Shown here: positions 22,299 through 29,474 of the stretch, one piece after another
Layout: each line of letters opens with the position of its first letter
Numbering within the stretch: position 1 is the first letter of the stretch
IMG/VR virus record: IMGVR_UViG_3300026510_000013
Location: 1 to 29,474 of that record
Strand: one strand, 5' to 3'
DNA: 29,474 bases
Source of the DNA: a virus
Notes under the pieces: generated by a model
Databases searched by the model: none
Told to the model about the DNA's origin: nothing
What the model saw: only the letters and a program-made list of their open reading frames with translations
Translations under genes and position numbers: made by a program

Positions 22299-22736
22299 TT
22301 AATAAGTTGATTTTGATATACCCTCTAGTGCAGGTATTAGTTTACGTGATATTTGTAATGCAGTCATTTTTTTTAGCGGCAAATTAACTGGTGATTTATT
22401 AGATTTTAAAAATTGGCTTAATTTATATATATCTGCCACGTTACGTTTTTGAGTCTCATTATAGGTTGTCCAGCCTATTTCTTGTAAAAGGCTTAACACT
22501 TTCATGTGTGAGCCGTTTTTAACGTCAAACAAACCCCAATGTTCATAATTTACTGCCTTGCCGCCAAAGCGTATAATCATTATATTTGCTTGATAAAATG
22601 TTAGATCTTTAATACTTGTTTTAGCATACTCTTCAGTAAACTGATAGACAAGTTCTTTTTTTTGGTCTTTGTCTTTTTTATACACCTCTGGCAAAAGCGT
22701 ATGAATTATTTTAATTTGTTGGTTTGTTATGTTCAT
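22299..22736 (-). CDS. GemA/DUF1018-like early protein
   Basis: A 145-residue protein that matches the general layout of Mu GemA (gp16) proteins: NQQIKIIHTLLPEVYKKDKD at the start, then TSIKDLTFYQANIMI ('S.kdLT..qa..ml') and a glycine-containing turn, followed by LLQEIGWTTYN and LKKMTALQISRKLIPALEGI at the end. GemA modulates host gene expression and gyrase in Mu. The assignment is moderate because it rests on pattern and position only. Confidence 0.5.
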   Translation of the reverse strand: MNITNQQIKIIHTLLPEVYKKDKDQKKELVYQFTEEYAKTSIKDLTFYQANIMIIRFGGKAVNYEHWGLFDVKNGSHMKVLSLLQEIGWTTYNETQKRNVADIYKLSQFLKSNKSPVNLPLKKMTALQISRKLIPALEGISKSTY

Positions 22737-22755
22737 TGAGTTATTTTTTTATTAA

Positions 22756-22795
22756 GAAAGTGGGCGTAAAATAATACAGTAAAACACCCACTTTC
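22756..22795 (-). other. Long-stem hairpin between DUF3164-like and GemA-like genes
   Basis: Arms 22756-22766 and 22785-22795 pair over 11 positions (minus-strand GAAAGTGGGTG with CGCCCACTTTC, one U-G wobble) with an 18-base AU-rich loop. On the minus strand it is followed by TTAATAAAAAAAT, so it is not an intrinsic terminator. It could be an RNase processing or partial attenuation site separating the two parts of the early transcript. Confidence 0.6.
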
Positions 22796-22806
22796 AAGGG
22801 AAGTAA

Positions 22807-23478
22807 TTAAAATTTAATTTCTATTTCTTTAGTAAATGAGACACTACTTATTGATAGTGGCACGTTTTCTTTTGCTCCAGACTTTCCAATAACGGTTGCA
22901 TCAATAAAATAAACCGATTTAATAGGTTTGTAGGCTTTCATTAGTATATCAACACCATCTGTAAACAAATCACTGTTAAAATCCTCTGTAAGTTTGTATA
23001 ACTCAATAACTCTACTTGGTTTTAGATTGTCTTTTGCATCTTTCTTTAGCAATTGGTTGATGGTTTTAACTAATTTTGAAGTTGCTTCATCTTTTGCTAA
23101 TGAATTAATAAACTGGGTTACTTTGGCGATACCTTCGCCAATAGTATCATCGTAATTATCAGTTACACGATACCCCATTGTGACAGTATCTCCATTATTT
23201 AAACTAAAGGTGTGCGACTGTTGACTCGATTTAACACCATAAACTTTAGTTTTTAAATCCACTAATATTGCCAATTTTTCAAACACTTCAGTTTTTGCCT
23301 GTGCTAATTTTTGACTGACAAATTTCAATATTTCGATACTGTTTGGTAGCTCCTCTTGTACTAAACTTTTGTAAGCTTTTCGTTCATCACTTTTTGCTGA
23401 TTTTCTTTTTTTAAGTTCTAATTTTAATTCGCTATCGCTTAAACTTTTTATATCTAATGTTTTGGTTTCTTTTGCCAT
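22807..23478 (-). CDS. DUF3164-like early protein
   Basis: A 223-residue protein with a charged coiled-coil N-terminus (about 10-45), a central FSLNNGDTVTMGYRVTDNYD (about 110-129) and a C-terminal helical plus beta part. The 'G...M.YR..D.YDD' region is typical of DUF3164, found in the early regions of Mu-like phages. The biochemical role of the family is not established. It lies four bases downstream of the 66-residue gene. Confidence 0.65.
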   Translation of the reverse strand: MAKETKTLDIKSLSDSELKLELKKRKSAKSDERKAYKSLVQEELPNSIEILKFVSQKLAQAKTEVFEKLAILVDLKTKVYGVKSSQQSHTFSLNNGDTVTMGYRVTDNYDDTIGEGIAKVTQFINSLAKDEATSKLVKTINQLLKKDAKDNLKPSRVIELYKLTEDFNSDLFTDGVDILMKAYKPIKSVYFIDATVIGKSGAKENVPLSISSVSFTKEIEIKF

Positions 23479-23482
23479 AATA

Positions 23483-23683
23483 TTATTTTGTTTTAATTTG
23501 TTTTAATCTTAGTTTTAATTGATTTATTTCGTTTAGTGTAATTTTATATGATGGGTGTTGTTTTGATATACATTCTAAGTATTCCCTTTTTTCTTTTAGC
23601 CAATGCTTCGTAGTATCTATTTCTTTTTGGTTTGGACTAACTACCTCAAAATCGGTGTCTATGTTTTTAATTTCGTTGTTCAT
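23483..23683 (-). CDS. Small helical early protein
   Basis: A 66-residue, very charged protein (KHWLKEKREYLECISKQ... INQLKLRLKQIKTK) likely to form a helical hairpin. It overlaps the upstream gene as ATGA. No family. Confidence 0.45.
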   Translation of the reverse strand: MNNEIKNIDTDFEVVSPNQKEIDTTKHWLKEKREYLECISKQHPSYKITLNEINQLKLRLKQIKTK

Positions 23684-23961
23684 TTTTTTAGTATTTGCCA
23701 GTTTCCTGTGGTTGTATTTAATGTTTGTGTTTTAAGTTCACTAGTTAATCTTGTTATTGGTCTAGTCCAGTTTTCAACTTTTATTATTAGTTCTAATTTT
23801 TCTAATTTATCTTGTATGTTTTTTGATAATTTAGATCCCTTTTGCATATTTTGGTGTACTAATATTATTTCGAGAGTTGTTAAATCATAACCAGTATTGC
23901 AAACTCTTGAATAAGCTATTGCATTTAGCTTATCTTCATGCGTTAATTTTTCTTTATACAT
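23680..23961 (-). CDS. Small early protein of unknown function
   Basis: A 93-residue protein with an N-terminal helical part (LTHEDKLNAIAYSRVCNTGY, DLTTLEIILVHQNMQKGSK) and a C-terminal part ending LNTTTGNWQILKK. It shares one base with the stop of the gene before (TAATG) and an ATGA overlap with the gene after, so it is tightly coupled in the early operon. I recognise no family. Confidence 0.45.
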   Translation of the reverse strand: MYKEKLTHEDKLNAIAYSRVCNTGYDLTTLEIILVHQNMQKGSKLSKNIQDKLEKLELIIKVENWTRPITRLTSELKTQTLNTTTGNWQILKK

Positions 23962-24347
23962 TAATTTAGATTTAGTGGCTTGCCTGCATAATGCTCTAAA
24001 GTAAATCCGTTTTCAAACCTTTCTTTTCTGGCGGTTTTTCTTATCTCTATTAGTAGTTTTTTTGGATAAATATTTGATATTTTACCAACTGTTCCTATAT
24101 AAACACCATTAAGGTAAGGAACCGTGTTGTTTAGTGTTGTTGCATTACTTACTTTGTTTATAAACTCATTTTCTAATAAATTAAGTTGTTTTATATACCA
24201 GTCATATAATATTTGGCTGGCTATTAATTGCTGTAAATCTTTTTGACTTACTGAATTGAATTCACACCAAAATAAATAAATATCGAATTTGAAAACTTCA
24301 TATTCTGTTGGCGTTTTGTTAAGGACATGGTGTATAAATTGTTTCAT
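23961..24347 (-). CDS. Early protein of unknown function
   Basis: A 128-residue protein with an aromatic N-terminal helix (FKFDIYLFWCEFNSVSQ), a central helix (LIASQILYDWYIKQLNLLEN) and a beta-strand segment (LNGVYIGTVGKISNIY). It lies 12 bases after the RecA-like ATPase gene and may act with it, but there is no motif to define a role. Confidence 0.45.
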   Translation of the reverse strand: MKQFIHHVLNKTPTEYEVFKFDIYLFWCEFNSVSQKDLQQLIASQILYDWYIKQLNLLENEFINKVSNATTLNNTVPYLNGVYIGTVGKISNIYPKKLLIEIRKTARKERFENGFTLEHYAGKPLNLN

Positions 24348-24359
24348 GGTTTGTTTGTT

Positions 24360-24977
24360 TTAATTAATATTGCCCCAATATTCATCGGCTCCTTTTTGCC
24401 AAATGATGTATTCCTTTCCGCCACCTAAACGGCTCGTTGCTGTTAATTTGTATCCTTCAATAAATCCTTTTATATCGGCATCATATCTTACCGATTTTGC
24501 TAAACGTCCATCGGGATGTTTTCCTTCAGCATGGCTAATAAAAATGAATAGCTTTTTTGGAAAATCAGATATTAGTTTTTTATAGGTTTTTTTGTTTAAT
24601 TCTGTGTATTGAATACTATCTATTATTATAATTCTAGGGCTTTTTTGCTTACTTAATCGCTCTCTTAAATCGTCCATATTCTCCTTATTTAAAATCTGAA
24701 ATACTTTTGCTACTTCAAGCATATTAGTTTCTCTAACTGCTTTTTGCATACTTAATCGAGCCCCTTCTTCTAATGTGTTATAAACCACTTTTCCGAACTG
24801 AGACAAATATTTGGCTAGCTGTAAAACAAATCGTGTTTTCCCATTACCTGAATTTCCCCAAAAAATCCAACTGCCTGATAGTTCTGGCTTTCCAAACGTA
24901 TCAAACCAAACACCTGTGAATGGCATTATTTCAAACTTCTTTTTTAACAACTGATGTACTGATACTGCTCTTTTCAT
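24360..24977 (-). CDS. RecA-like ATPase
   Basis: A 205-residue ATPase with Walker A G-N-S-G-N-G-K-T (41-48), a Glu-containing segment NTLEEGARLS (68-77) and a Walker B RIIIIDS (115-121), followed by LFIFISHAEGKHPDG. The order and motifs match the RecA/DnaB-like ATPase core. It sits two bases after the MuB-like gene, which suggests a replication or transposition role, perhaps as a second ATPase that helps target or load the transposition machinery. It is not the MuB equivalent, which is the gene before it. Confidence 0.75.
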   Translation of the reverse strand: MKRAVSVHQLLKKKFEIMPFTGVWFDTFGKPELSGSWIFWGNSGNGKTRFVLQLAKYLSQFGKVVYNTLEEGARLSMQKAVRETNMLEVAKVFQILNKENMDDLRERLSKQKSPRIIIIDSIQYTELNKKTYKKLISDFPKKLFIFISHAEGKHPDGRLAKSVRYDADIKGFIEGYKLTATSRLGGGKEYIIWQKGADEYWGNIN

Positions 24978-24979
24978 AA

Positions 24980-25852
24980 TTAGGCTACTAATTGTTGTTT
25001 TTCAATTTCTGTTCTTACTTTTCGTAGTGATCCTTTTGTCTTAGCATACATCTTTACAGCTGATACATTTGATTTATTCGCCTGTGCTACCAATGCTACT
25101 TGCTGTTGGTTAAATTCAGTTAGTGCATCATTACCGTCTGGTGTTATTTTGTTGTAATTATTTCCGTAGCGGTCAAATATTTCGGTATAACCAACTTTTT
25201 TAAGGTCCTTTTGTCTCTGAATTTTTTGTTTTAGTCCATCTGCTCCCATCATATACCAAGCACAAGCGTATTCCGTAGCGTTCCAAAGTGCTTTTAATTC
25301 TAAAAATGCGGAATAATCTAAGTCACCTGCTTCATCTAAAATAACAAGTGGCGTAGTAATTGTGCGTATGTAAAACACCAAATCTTCATACACATCGGCA
25401 TATCTGCCTGTATGACCTACGCCAAATTCTCTTGCTATTTTTCTTATTAGTTTTTGTTTTGATTTTACTTGAGAGCAATCAATGTAAACCGCATTTTTAT
25501 GCTGTTTTACATAGTATTTAGCTGTATGTGTTTTGCCAATTCCTGCGATATCGCAAAGTATTGCCGAGAGCGATCTAGTTTGACAAGCATATAGTTGAGT
25601 TGTTATAAATAAAAACGTTTCCGTTTTAACTGTGGTCCAAGATCTAGTGTCATTTAATTTCACACTTAAAATTCGTGCCAATGAAACCCAATTGGAATCG
25701 CTTATCACCTTGTCTAATTCGCCTTTCTTTATACGTGAATATTGAGCGGAATTAATACCTAATACTCTAGCATGTTTGGAATCACTGGTATAGTTGTTTC
25801 GATTAGCTAATAGTTCGTTTAAAATCCTTTTTTTTAAGTCTGTTGTAATCAT
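24980..25852 (-). CDS. MuB-like transposition ATPase
   Basis: A 290-residue AAA+ ATPase. The N-terminus has a helix-turn-helix region (KHARVLGINSAQYSRIKKGE, 27-46), followed by Walker A G-I-G-K-T-H (104-109) and Walker B PLVILDEAGDL (168-178). This is the MuB domain order: MuB binds target DNA, activates MuA and confers target immunity. It lies directly after the transposase gene with a 22-base gap. The protein is complete, slightly shorter than Mu gpB (312 residues). Confidence 0.85.
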   Translation of the reverse strand: MITTDLKKRILNELLANRNNYTSDSKHARVLGINSAQYSRIKKGELDKVISDSNWVSLARILSVKLNDTRSWTTVKTETFLFITTQLYACQTRSLSAILCDIAGIGKTHTAKYYVKQHKNAVYIDCSQVKSKQKLIRKIAREFGVGHTGRYADVYEDLVFYIRTITTPLVILDEAGDLDYSAFLELKALWNATEYACAWYMMGADGLKQKIQRQKDLKKVGYTEIFDRYGNNYNKITPDGNDALTEFNQQQVALVAQANKSNVSAVKMYAKTKGSLRKVRTEIEKQQLVA

Positions 25853-25874
25853 AATTTGGTGTTTTAGTGATTAA

Positions 25875-27893
25875 TTATATAGCGTTTATTGCTCTATTTA
25901 TTTGATATTCTGTGTCAGGTTCTTTAAATTCAAAAGCATCGCTAGGTTCAATTGTTGGTATTACTTCTGGAGTTACATCTATAATTGTGTTATTTTTTTT
26001 CATTATTGATACTTTTTGCAAAGTAGTAGTGGTATCATCTTTTACCATTTTATCAAAAGTGCTGATGTATTTTGTAGCATTTGTGTAGCCTTTTGAATCT
26101 ACATCTGTTTGTTCGGCTGTTGCTTCATTAAATCTTGATACAGGTTTACACTCACATATAAATTCGTTATTTTGGTAAATAAATACTTCAGTAACTTGAT
26201 TATCTTCTGATGGTAAATAGTAAGCATCAACGTTAAAATTATTAGGTGCTAATCGGTTTAAAAGTTCTGGACTTGGTAATTCATACTTTCCATATTGAAC
26301 TGTTACATATTGACTTCTACGGATAGAAGTTTCTGTGTGATTACCGATATATTTTGCTAATTGTGATTTGTTGAATTTTGGTAAATTAGGATTAACATGG
26401 TGTATAAATACATCCATTCTAGTCATACCTTTATACTTTTTTTGGTTTGGATGCAATTGATTATTATAATCATTTTGCTCCTGTAATTCATTAGCAACGA
26501 TAGTGTCATAATCTGACTTTGCAAACTTGTAATTATCATTTTGAGCATCAAATATTTTCTGTCTTGTAATTCTGTTAGAATCTAATTTAGAATAGTGACG
26601 ACCAACATTTTGATTGTTGTTTTTTTCAACACCATATTTTTTAGTTTGAATAAAACGTTCAGCTCTTTTTTCTTGAGAGTTTGAAGGATTACACCATCTT
26701 ACAAATGGAAATATATTACCTGCTTTCATTAGTCCATCTTTAAAGTCCTTAACTAAATGATGTTCTACTTCCATTTCCATTGGTACGCCTAAATCTAAGC
26801 TAGTTGTAAATCGGAACATATTACGAATGCAATCAATGTATAATTTATGATCTTTAGTTTTTGAGTGAGATATGCCAATCATTGCAGTGCTCATTACATC
26901 AAAAGCATAATATGCCATTACTTTAGAACCATCATGTAGCCTTGTGTGCATTATATCTCTATCATCTAAAGTGATTTTACTCATTGAGTAGTTTGGTGCA
27001 GTTCTATGTACATGTGGTCTAACTTTATGGTTAAAGTCGTAAGCGCCATTCCGTGATTTTTTAATAATTAATTCATTTCGTGGATCTTTAACATAATTCC
27101 AAACTGTTGCTTCACTAATTGTAACAGGAGAACCGTTAGTATAAAATTCTTCACGATTAAATAATTCACCTGTTTTAATATCAAATACTTCAATTTCGCC
27201 GCCTAAAAATTGCAAATACATATCGTGTACACTACTTGAATAAGGCTTATTTGGTAAGCAGTAAAGGCTAATTATTAAACTTTCAATTTGTATTGTTACT
27301 TTACGGGAATTGTCATTTGAGTAGCCTTTATGTATTAGATCTGTTAAGCCGTTTTTTAGATAAGAATTGTATTTTTGTTTTAGTCTACGTTCGTTAGTCG
27401 GTAATGTGTGCGGATATCTATTAGTATCTAAATTATTAACAGCTTTGTTAATATTACCCCAAATTCCTTTGGTAGAACCGCCAAGTGATTTACGTTTAGA
27501 TTGAATGGTGTTTAATATAGATTGTATGGTATTTAAAACTTGTACATTAGCTATATACTCTCTTTGAATTTTAGAAGGTAAGTTTCTACCATCAGATAAT
27601 AAGTAATCTCTATAAAAATTAGATGCTTGTGCATCTGGCAAGATTTTATCAACGAATAAATTTTGTTTTACAAGTTTGTGCGGATTGCCATACATTTCTA
27701 GTATGCGTTCTTTGATCCACATTTTCATAGTGTCGAATTCTACTAGTGCTGGTGTTCCTTTACAGCCTCTACGAATTACATTTATAAAGCCTCGCTTTTT
27801 TAACGCATCGTAATTATACTTACTTAGTATATTGCCTTCATTATAAAGCCAACCACCTTGTACGCACATTATATTATTGTAGGATTCAAACAT
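25875..27893 (-). CDS. MuA-type transposase
   Basis: A 672-residue DDE-superfamily transposase that cuts the phage ends and joins them to target DNA. The N-terminal half (1-300) includes DNA-binding helices. The catalytic core has Asp332 in YYAFDVMST, a segment PMEMEVEHHLVKDF (371-384) where the second acidic residue is expected, and Glu412 in NSQEKRAERF. The final part (about 550-620) looks like the Mu C-terminal beta-barrel domain, ending with an acidic tail. It begins four bases after the small early gene. The apparent DEE instead of DDE triad is discussed in findings. Confidence 0.9.
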   Translation of the reverse strand: MFESYNNIMCVQGGWLYNEGNILSKYNYDALKKRGFINVIRRGCKGTPALVEFDTMKMWIKERILEMYGNPHKLVKQNLFVDKILPDAQASNFYRDYLLSDGRNLPSKIQREYIANVQVLNTIQSILNTIQSKRKSLGGSTKGIWGNINKAVNNLDTNRYPHTLPTNERRLKQKYNSYLKNGLTDLIHKGYSNDNSRKVTIQIESLIISLYCLPNKPYSSSVHDMYLQFLGGEIEVFDIKTGELFNREEFYTNGSPVTISEATVWNYVKDPRNELIIKKSRNGAYDFNHKVRPHVHRTAPNYSMSKITLDDRDIMHTRLHDGSKVMAYYAFDVMSTAMIGISHSKTKDHKLYIDCIRNMFRFTTSLDLGVPMEMEVEHHLVKDFKDGLMKAGNIFPFVRWCNPSNSQEKRAERFIQTKKYGVEKNNNQNVGRHYSKLDSNRITRQKIFDAQNDNYKFAKSDYDTIVANELQEQNDYNNQLHPNQKKYKGMTRMDVFIHHVNPNLPKFNKSQLAKYIGNHTETSIRRSQYVTVQYGKYELPSPELLNRLAPNNFNVDAYYLPSEDNQVTEVFIYQNNEFICECKPVSRFNEATAEQTDVDSKGYTNATKYISTFDKMVKDDTTTTLQKVSIMKKNNTIIDVTPEVIPTIEPSDAFEFKEPDTEYQINRAINAI

Positions 27894-27897
27894 TGTT

Positions 27898-28128
27898 TTA
27901 GTTTTTGGTTAACTGTGATGCCTTCTTTTTAATTGCTTCATTTGCCGCATCGTCCATTTCCTTATACTCTTTCATAAGTACGTCTGGCATTATACCAACA
28001 CGGTCACCACGTAATGATTTAACTATATAATTTATAGAATAATCATAACGATCTGCAAGTGCTTTTAAAATGGTTTGATTGTAAGTAGTTCTACTTCTTA
28101 CTTTTTTTGTAGTTTTGTTTTGTGTCAT
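27898..28128 (-). CDS. Small DNA-binding protein in the Ner position
   Basis: A 76-residue basic protein, the first gene of the early operon. Residues about 19-45 (TILKALADRYDYSINYIVKS...) look like a helix-turn-helix followed by a charged helix. In Mu the first early gene is ner, a negative regulator of the early promoter, so the position suggests the same role. Direct similarity to Ner is not evident. The leader is only about 15 bases. Confidence 0.6.
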   Translation of the reverse strand: MTQNKTTKKVRSRTTYNQTILKALADRYDYSINYIVKSLRGDRVGIMPDVLMKEYKEMDDAANEAIKKKASQLTKN

Positions 28129-28130
28129 TT

Positions 28131-28155
28131 ATTTGTCCTTAATTAGAGGACAAAT
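28131..28155 (-). promoter_or_regulatory. Palindromic operator candidate over the early start site
   Basis: ATTTGTCCT (28131-28139), seven bases, then AGGACAAAT (28147-28155): a perfect 9-bp palindrome with 7-bp spacer, which includes part of the -7 box and the predicted start site. A bound repressor or Ner-like protein would block early transcription. Confidence 0.6.
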
Positions 28156-28181
28156 ATATTAACAATATTTGAATTATCAAA
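28151..28181 (-). promoter_or_regulatory. Early promoter (leftward)
   Basis: Minus strand TTTG (28181-28178), spacer of exactly 19 bases, TATATTTG (28158-28151). Both boxes and the spacing match the Bacteroidetes consensus. It drives the transposase/early operon, with a transcript start near 28145. Confidence 0.8.
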
Positions 28182-28206
28182 AATATAATTCACTTTTTTT
28201 GAATTA
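28170..28206. promoter_or_regulatory. Operator array of three alternating half-sites
   Basis: TGAATTAT (28170-28177), ATAATTCA (28185-28192) and TGAATTA (28200-28206) are spaced by 15 bases and alternate in direction, giving two overlapping palindromes with 7-bp spacers. The first overlaps the -33 box of the early promoter, and the last lies 14 bases before the repressor ATG. This fits operators of the S24-type repressor that shut off the early promoter and tune its own gene. Confidence 0.65.
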
Positions 28207-28219
28207 AATTTATATAAAT

Positions 28220-28882
28220 ATGGAAAAGACAATAATTTTAGACAAAATAAAAAACCACTTAAACATCAATACTAATAAGGTTTTTGCGGAATTTTTAGGT
28301 ATAAAACCTACCACCTTATCAATGTGGCATAAAAGAAACACTTTTGACATTGAACTAATATTCAAAAAATGTGAATTTATTAACGCAAATTGGCTTTTAA
28401 CAGGAAAAGAGCCAATGCTAAAAAATATTGATAAAACTAATATTGTTAATGAACCTAGCGAGATTTATCAAGTATTAAAAAAAACAAACTCAATACCTTT
28501 AATACCGACAGAGGCATTTGCGGGATTAGGTGGCGGAGAAGTAAGTATTAAGGAAAGTGATATTCAGGACCACTATGTTGTACCAGAATTTACCAATGTA
28601 GATTTTATGATACGTATAAAAGGGTCGTCAATGTATCCAAAGTATAATAGTGGTGATGTAGTTGCATGTAAAATGATAACTGATAGTAATTTTATTCAAT
28701 GGAATAAAGTCCATGTTATTTCAAGTACAATTCAAGGCACATTAATAAAACGTTTAAAAAAAAGCACAAAAGAAAATCATTTATTAGCGGTATCAGATAA
28801 TCCGAGTTATGATCCTTTTGATATCCCAGAAGATGAAATAATAAACATTGCACTTGTCACTGGAGTAATACGCCTAGAATAA
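28220..28882 (+). CDS. Phage repressor, CI-like with S24 peptidase domain
   Basis: A 220-residue repressor. Residues about 20-60 form a helix-turn-helix (FAEFLGIKPTTLSMWHKRN) and about 95-215 a LexA/CI-type S24 domain with a probable cleavage site Ala101-Gly102 (AFAGLGG), Ser137 in KGSSMYPKYNSGD and Lys178 in TLIKRLK. Such repressors cleave themselves during the SOS response, so this phage is expected to be inducible by DNA damage, unlike Mu itself. The leader is AT-rich, with no clear consensus promoter; control by the operators just upstream is likely. Confidence 0.85.
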   Translation: MEKTIILDKIKNHLNINTNKVFAEFLGIKPTTLSMWHKRNTFDIELIFKKCEFINANWLLTGKEPMLKNIDKTNIVNEPSEIYQVLKKTNSIPLIPTEAFAGLGGGEVSIKESDIQDHYVVPEFTNVDFMIRIKGSSMYPKYNSGDVVACKMITDSNFIQWNKVHVISSTIQGTLIKRLKKSTKENHLLAVSDNPSYDPFDIPEDEIINIALVTGVIRLE

Positions 28883-28893
28883 TACAAAATGAA

Positions 28894-28911
28894 GTGTACA
28901 CCGCAATACAC
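28894..28911 (+). terminator. Weak hairpin after the repressor gene
   Basis: GTGTA (28894-28898) pairs with TACAC (28907-28911) around CACCGCAA, followed by ACTTTAATTTAT. It is placed 12 bases after the repressor stop and could end its transcript, but the T-run is interrupted. Confidence 0.3.
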
Positions 28912-29114
28912 ACTTTAATTTATAAAAAATTAGTATAAATACCTATTTTATAAATACTTATCTACTAAATAAACGTTTAAAATATAGTATTACACCCCTA
29001 TGTAAATCTATATAATAGTAGTATTTTATCCCTATAAATAACCGTAATTTACTGTTTTGTAGAGCAAAAAAGATAATAAGCATGTTTAAATACTACTTTT
29101 TAAAACTGTTTTTG

Positions 29115-29146
29115 TACGCCCATTTGTACGCCCAATAATACGCCCA
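29115..29146 (+). repeat. Three TACGCCCA repeats with 12-base period
   Basis: TACGCCCA occurs at 29115-29122, 29127-29134 and 29139-29146, separated each time by four AT-rich bases. A 12-base period puts the copies slightly more than one helical turn apart, as in iteron-like protein-binding arrays. Possibly a transposase-binding element or a host site. Confidence 0.6.
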
Positions 29147-29222
29147 ATTAAAAAAAACAGCAAAATCAAATTGTGCCTTTTTAACGTTTAAATACTCTTT
29201 AATTATTAATTAATTGACATAA

Positions 29223-29241
29223 AAAAAAGCCCTTTTTAGGC
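29223..29241 (-). terminator. Possible leftward terminator
   Basis: On the minus strand GCC(U) pairs with GGGC (loop AAAAA) and is followed by eight U (29228 down to 29221). The stem is only four pairs including one wobble, so it is weak. It could end a transcript coming from the right, probably outside the phage. Confidence 0.3.
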
Positions 29242-29296
29242 GTAGATAGTGCTTTTGGGGTATATTTGTACTACTAATAACGGTTAGTGGTTTAAA

Positions 29297-29474
29297 ATGG
29301 TAATAATGCCTTTTAAAAATAGCGGTAAAATAGCGGTAAATAGTAGTGAATGTACTTTTTGTTTTTTAATGGTGTTTACTTTAAAAAACCTCCAATCCTT
29401 TTGTTTTATTGGGTTTAATAGTTTTTTATTAATTATTTTTTATGTACTTTTTGTTTTTAGGGGTGTAGAGGGAA
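29297..29474 (+). CDS. Uncertain open frame running off the right edge
   Basis: A frame starting MVIMPFKNSGKIAVNSSECT stays open for 59 codons to the window end and includes a hydrophobic stretch (NSFLLIIFYVLFVF). A -7 box TATATTTG lies at 29261-29268, 28 bases before the ATG. The AT-rich, repeat-containing sequence makes chance a real possibility, and codon use is poor for a gene. Confidence 0.2.
   Translation, partial: MVIMPFKNSGKIAVNSSECTFCFLMVFTLKNLQSFCFIGFNSFLLIIFYVLFVFRGVEG

Larger units (their letters stand above)
28883..29474. other. Repeat-rich non-coding phage-end region
   Basis: No convincing gene. The stretch holds several short repeats: AACGTTTAAA at 28972-28981 and 29183-29192, with GTTTAAATACT at 29084-29094 and 29186-29196; TACACCCCTA at 28991-29000 and its inverted copy at 29458-29467; an imperfect pair around AGTATT...CCCTAT at about 28986 and 29020; three copies of TACGCCCA every 12 bases from 29115; and ATGTACTTTTTGTTTTT at 29350-29366 and 29442-29458. 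By Mu precedent, transposase-binding sites lie beyond the repressor gene, so some of these may be them. The true phage/host border is not visible. Confidence 0.5.

Noticed and set aside
29115-29146. TACGCCCA repeats as a CRISPR array
   Set aside because: Units are 8 bases with 4-base gaps, far too small for repeats and spacers, and no cas genes are near.

Overview
The window is most of a Mu-like (transposable, contractile-tailed) prophage or phage from an AT-rich Bacteroidetes host, most likely a Flavobacteriaceae. Several features support this. There is a MuA-type DDE transposase, a MuB-type ATPase and an S24-type repressor at one end. The late genes follow the order protease/scaffold, capsid, lysis, sheath, tube, chaperone, tape measure, hub, spike and gp46-like protein. 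There is also a Mu gp29-like portal, an F-like and a G-like protein. The promoters match the Bacteroidetes pattern TTTG-N19-TAnnTTTG, and starts lie in A-rich leaders without Shine-Dalgarno sequences. No tRNA, rRNA or CRISPR was seen.

Layout from right to left. Bases 28883-29474 are a repeat-rich non-coding stretch that should hold, or lead up to, the transposase-binding end next to the repressor (the Mu left-end equivalent). The exact phage/host border cannot be fixed from this window. The repressor (28220-28882, +) faces the early operon (28128 down to about 18900, -) across a short control region with a perfect Bacteroidetes promoter and palindromic operator candidates. The early operon encodes a small Ner-position DNA-binding protein, transposase, MuB-like ATPase, a second RecA-like ATPase, DUF3164-like and GemA-like proteins, a thioredoxin-fold protein, small zinc-ribbon proteins and several unknowns. 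Next come a secreted TPR protein and a 72-residue helix-turn-helix protein with its own promoter, a possible late activator.

The late genes are split into two divergent operons starting near 11.4 kb. The + operon (11513-18023) carries the terminase subunits, connector, portal, F-like, G-like and a tail-completion-like protein. The - operon (11380 to the window start) carries the ClpP-like head protease with a nested scaffold, the major capsid protein, a compact lysis cassette (M15 endolysin, 25-residue membrane protein, lipoprotein with a C-terminal membrane segment), and then the tail and baseplate genes, running off the left edge inside a gp47/J-like gene.

Main observations beyond routine annotation: (1) a tail-chaperone -1 frameshift at GGGAAAG, the lambda G/T slippery heptamer, revealing a T-like domain with no start codon of its own; (2) an A10 tract at the portal/F junction that puts the F gene out of frame with its only good ATG; (3) a probable small RNA with its own promoter and intrinsic terminator on the strand opposite the head operon, between F and G; (4) a nuclease-toxin-like C-terminal domain on F; (5) a signal-peptide-like N-terminus on the capsid protein; (6) a tightly interlocked mini lysis cassette.
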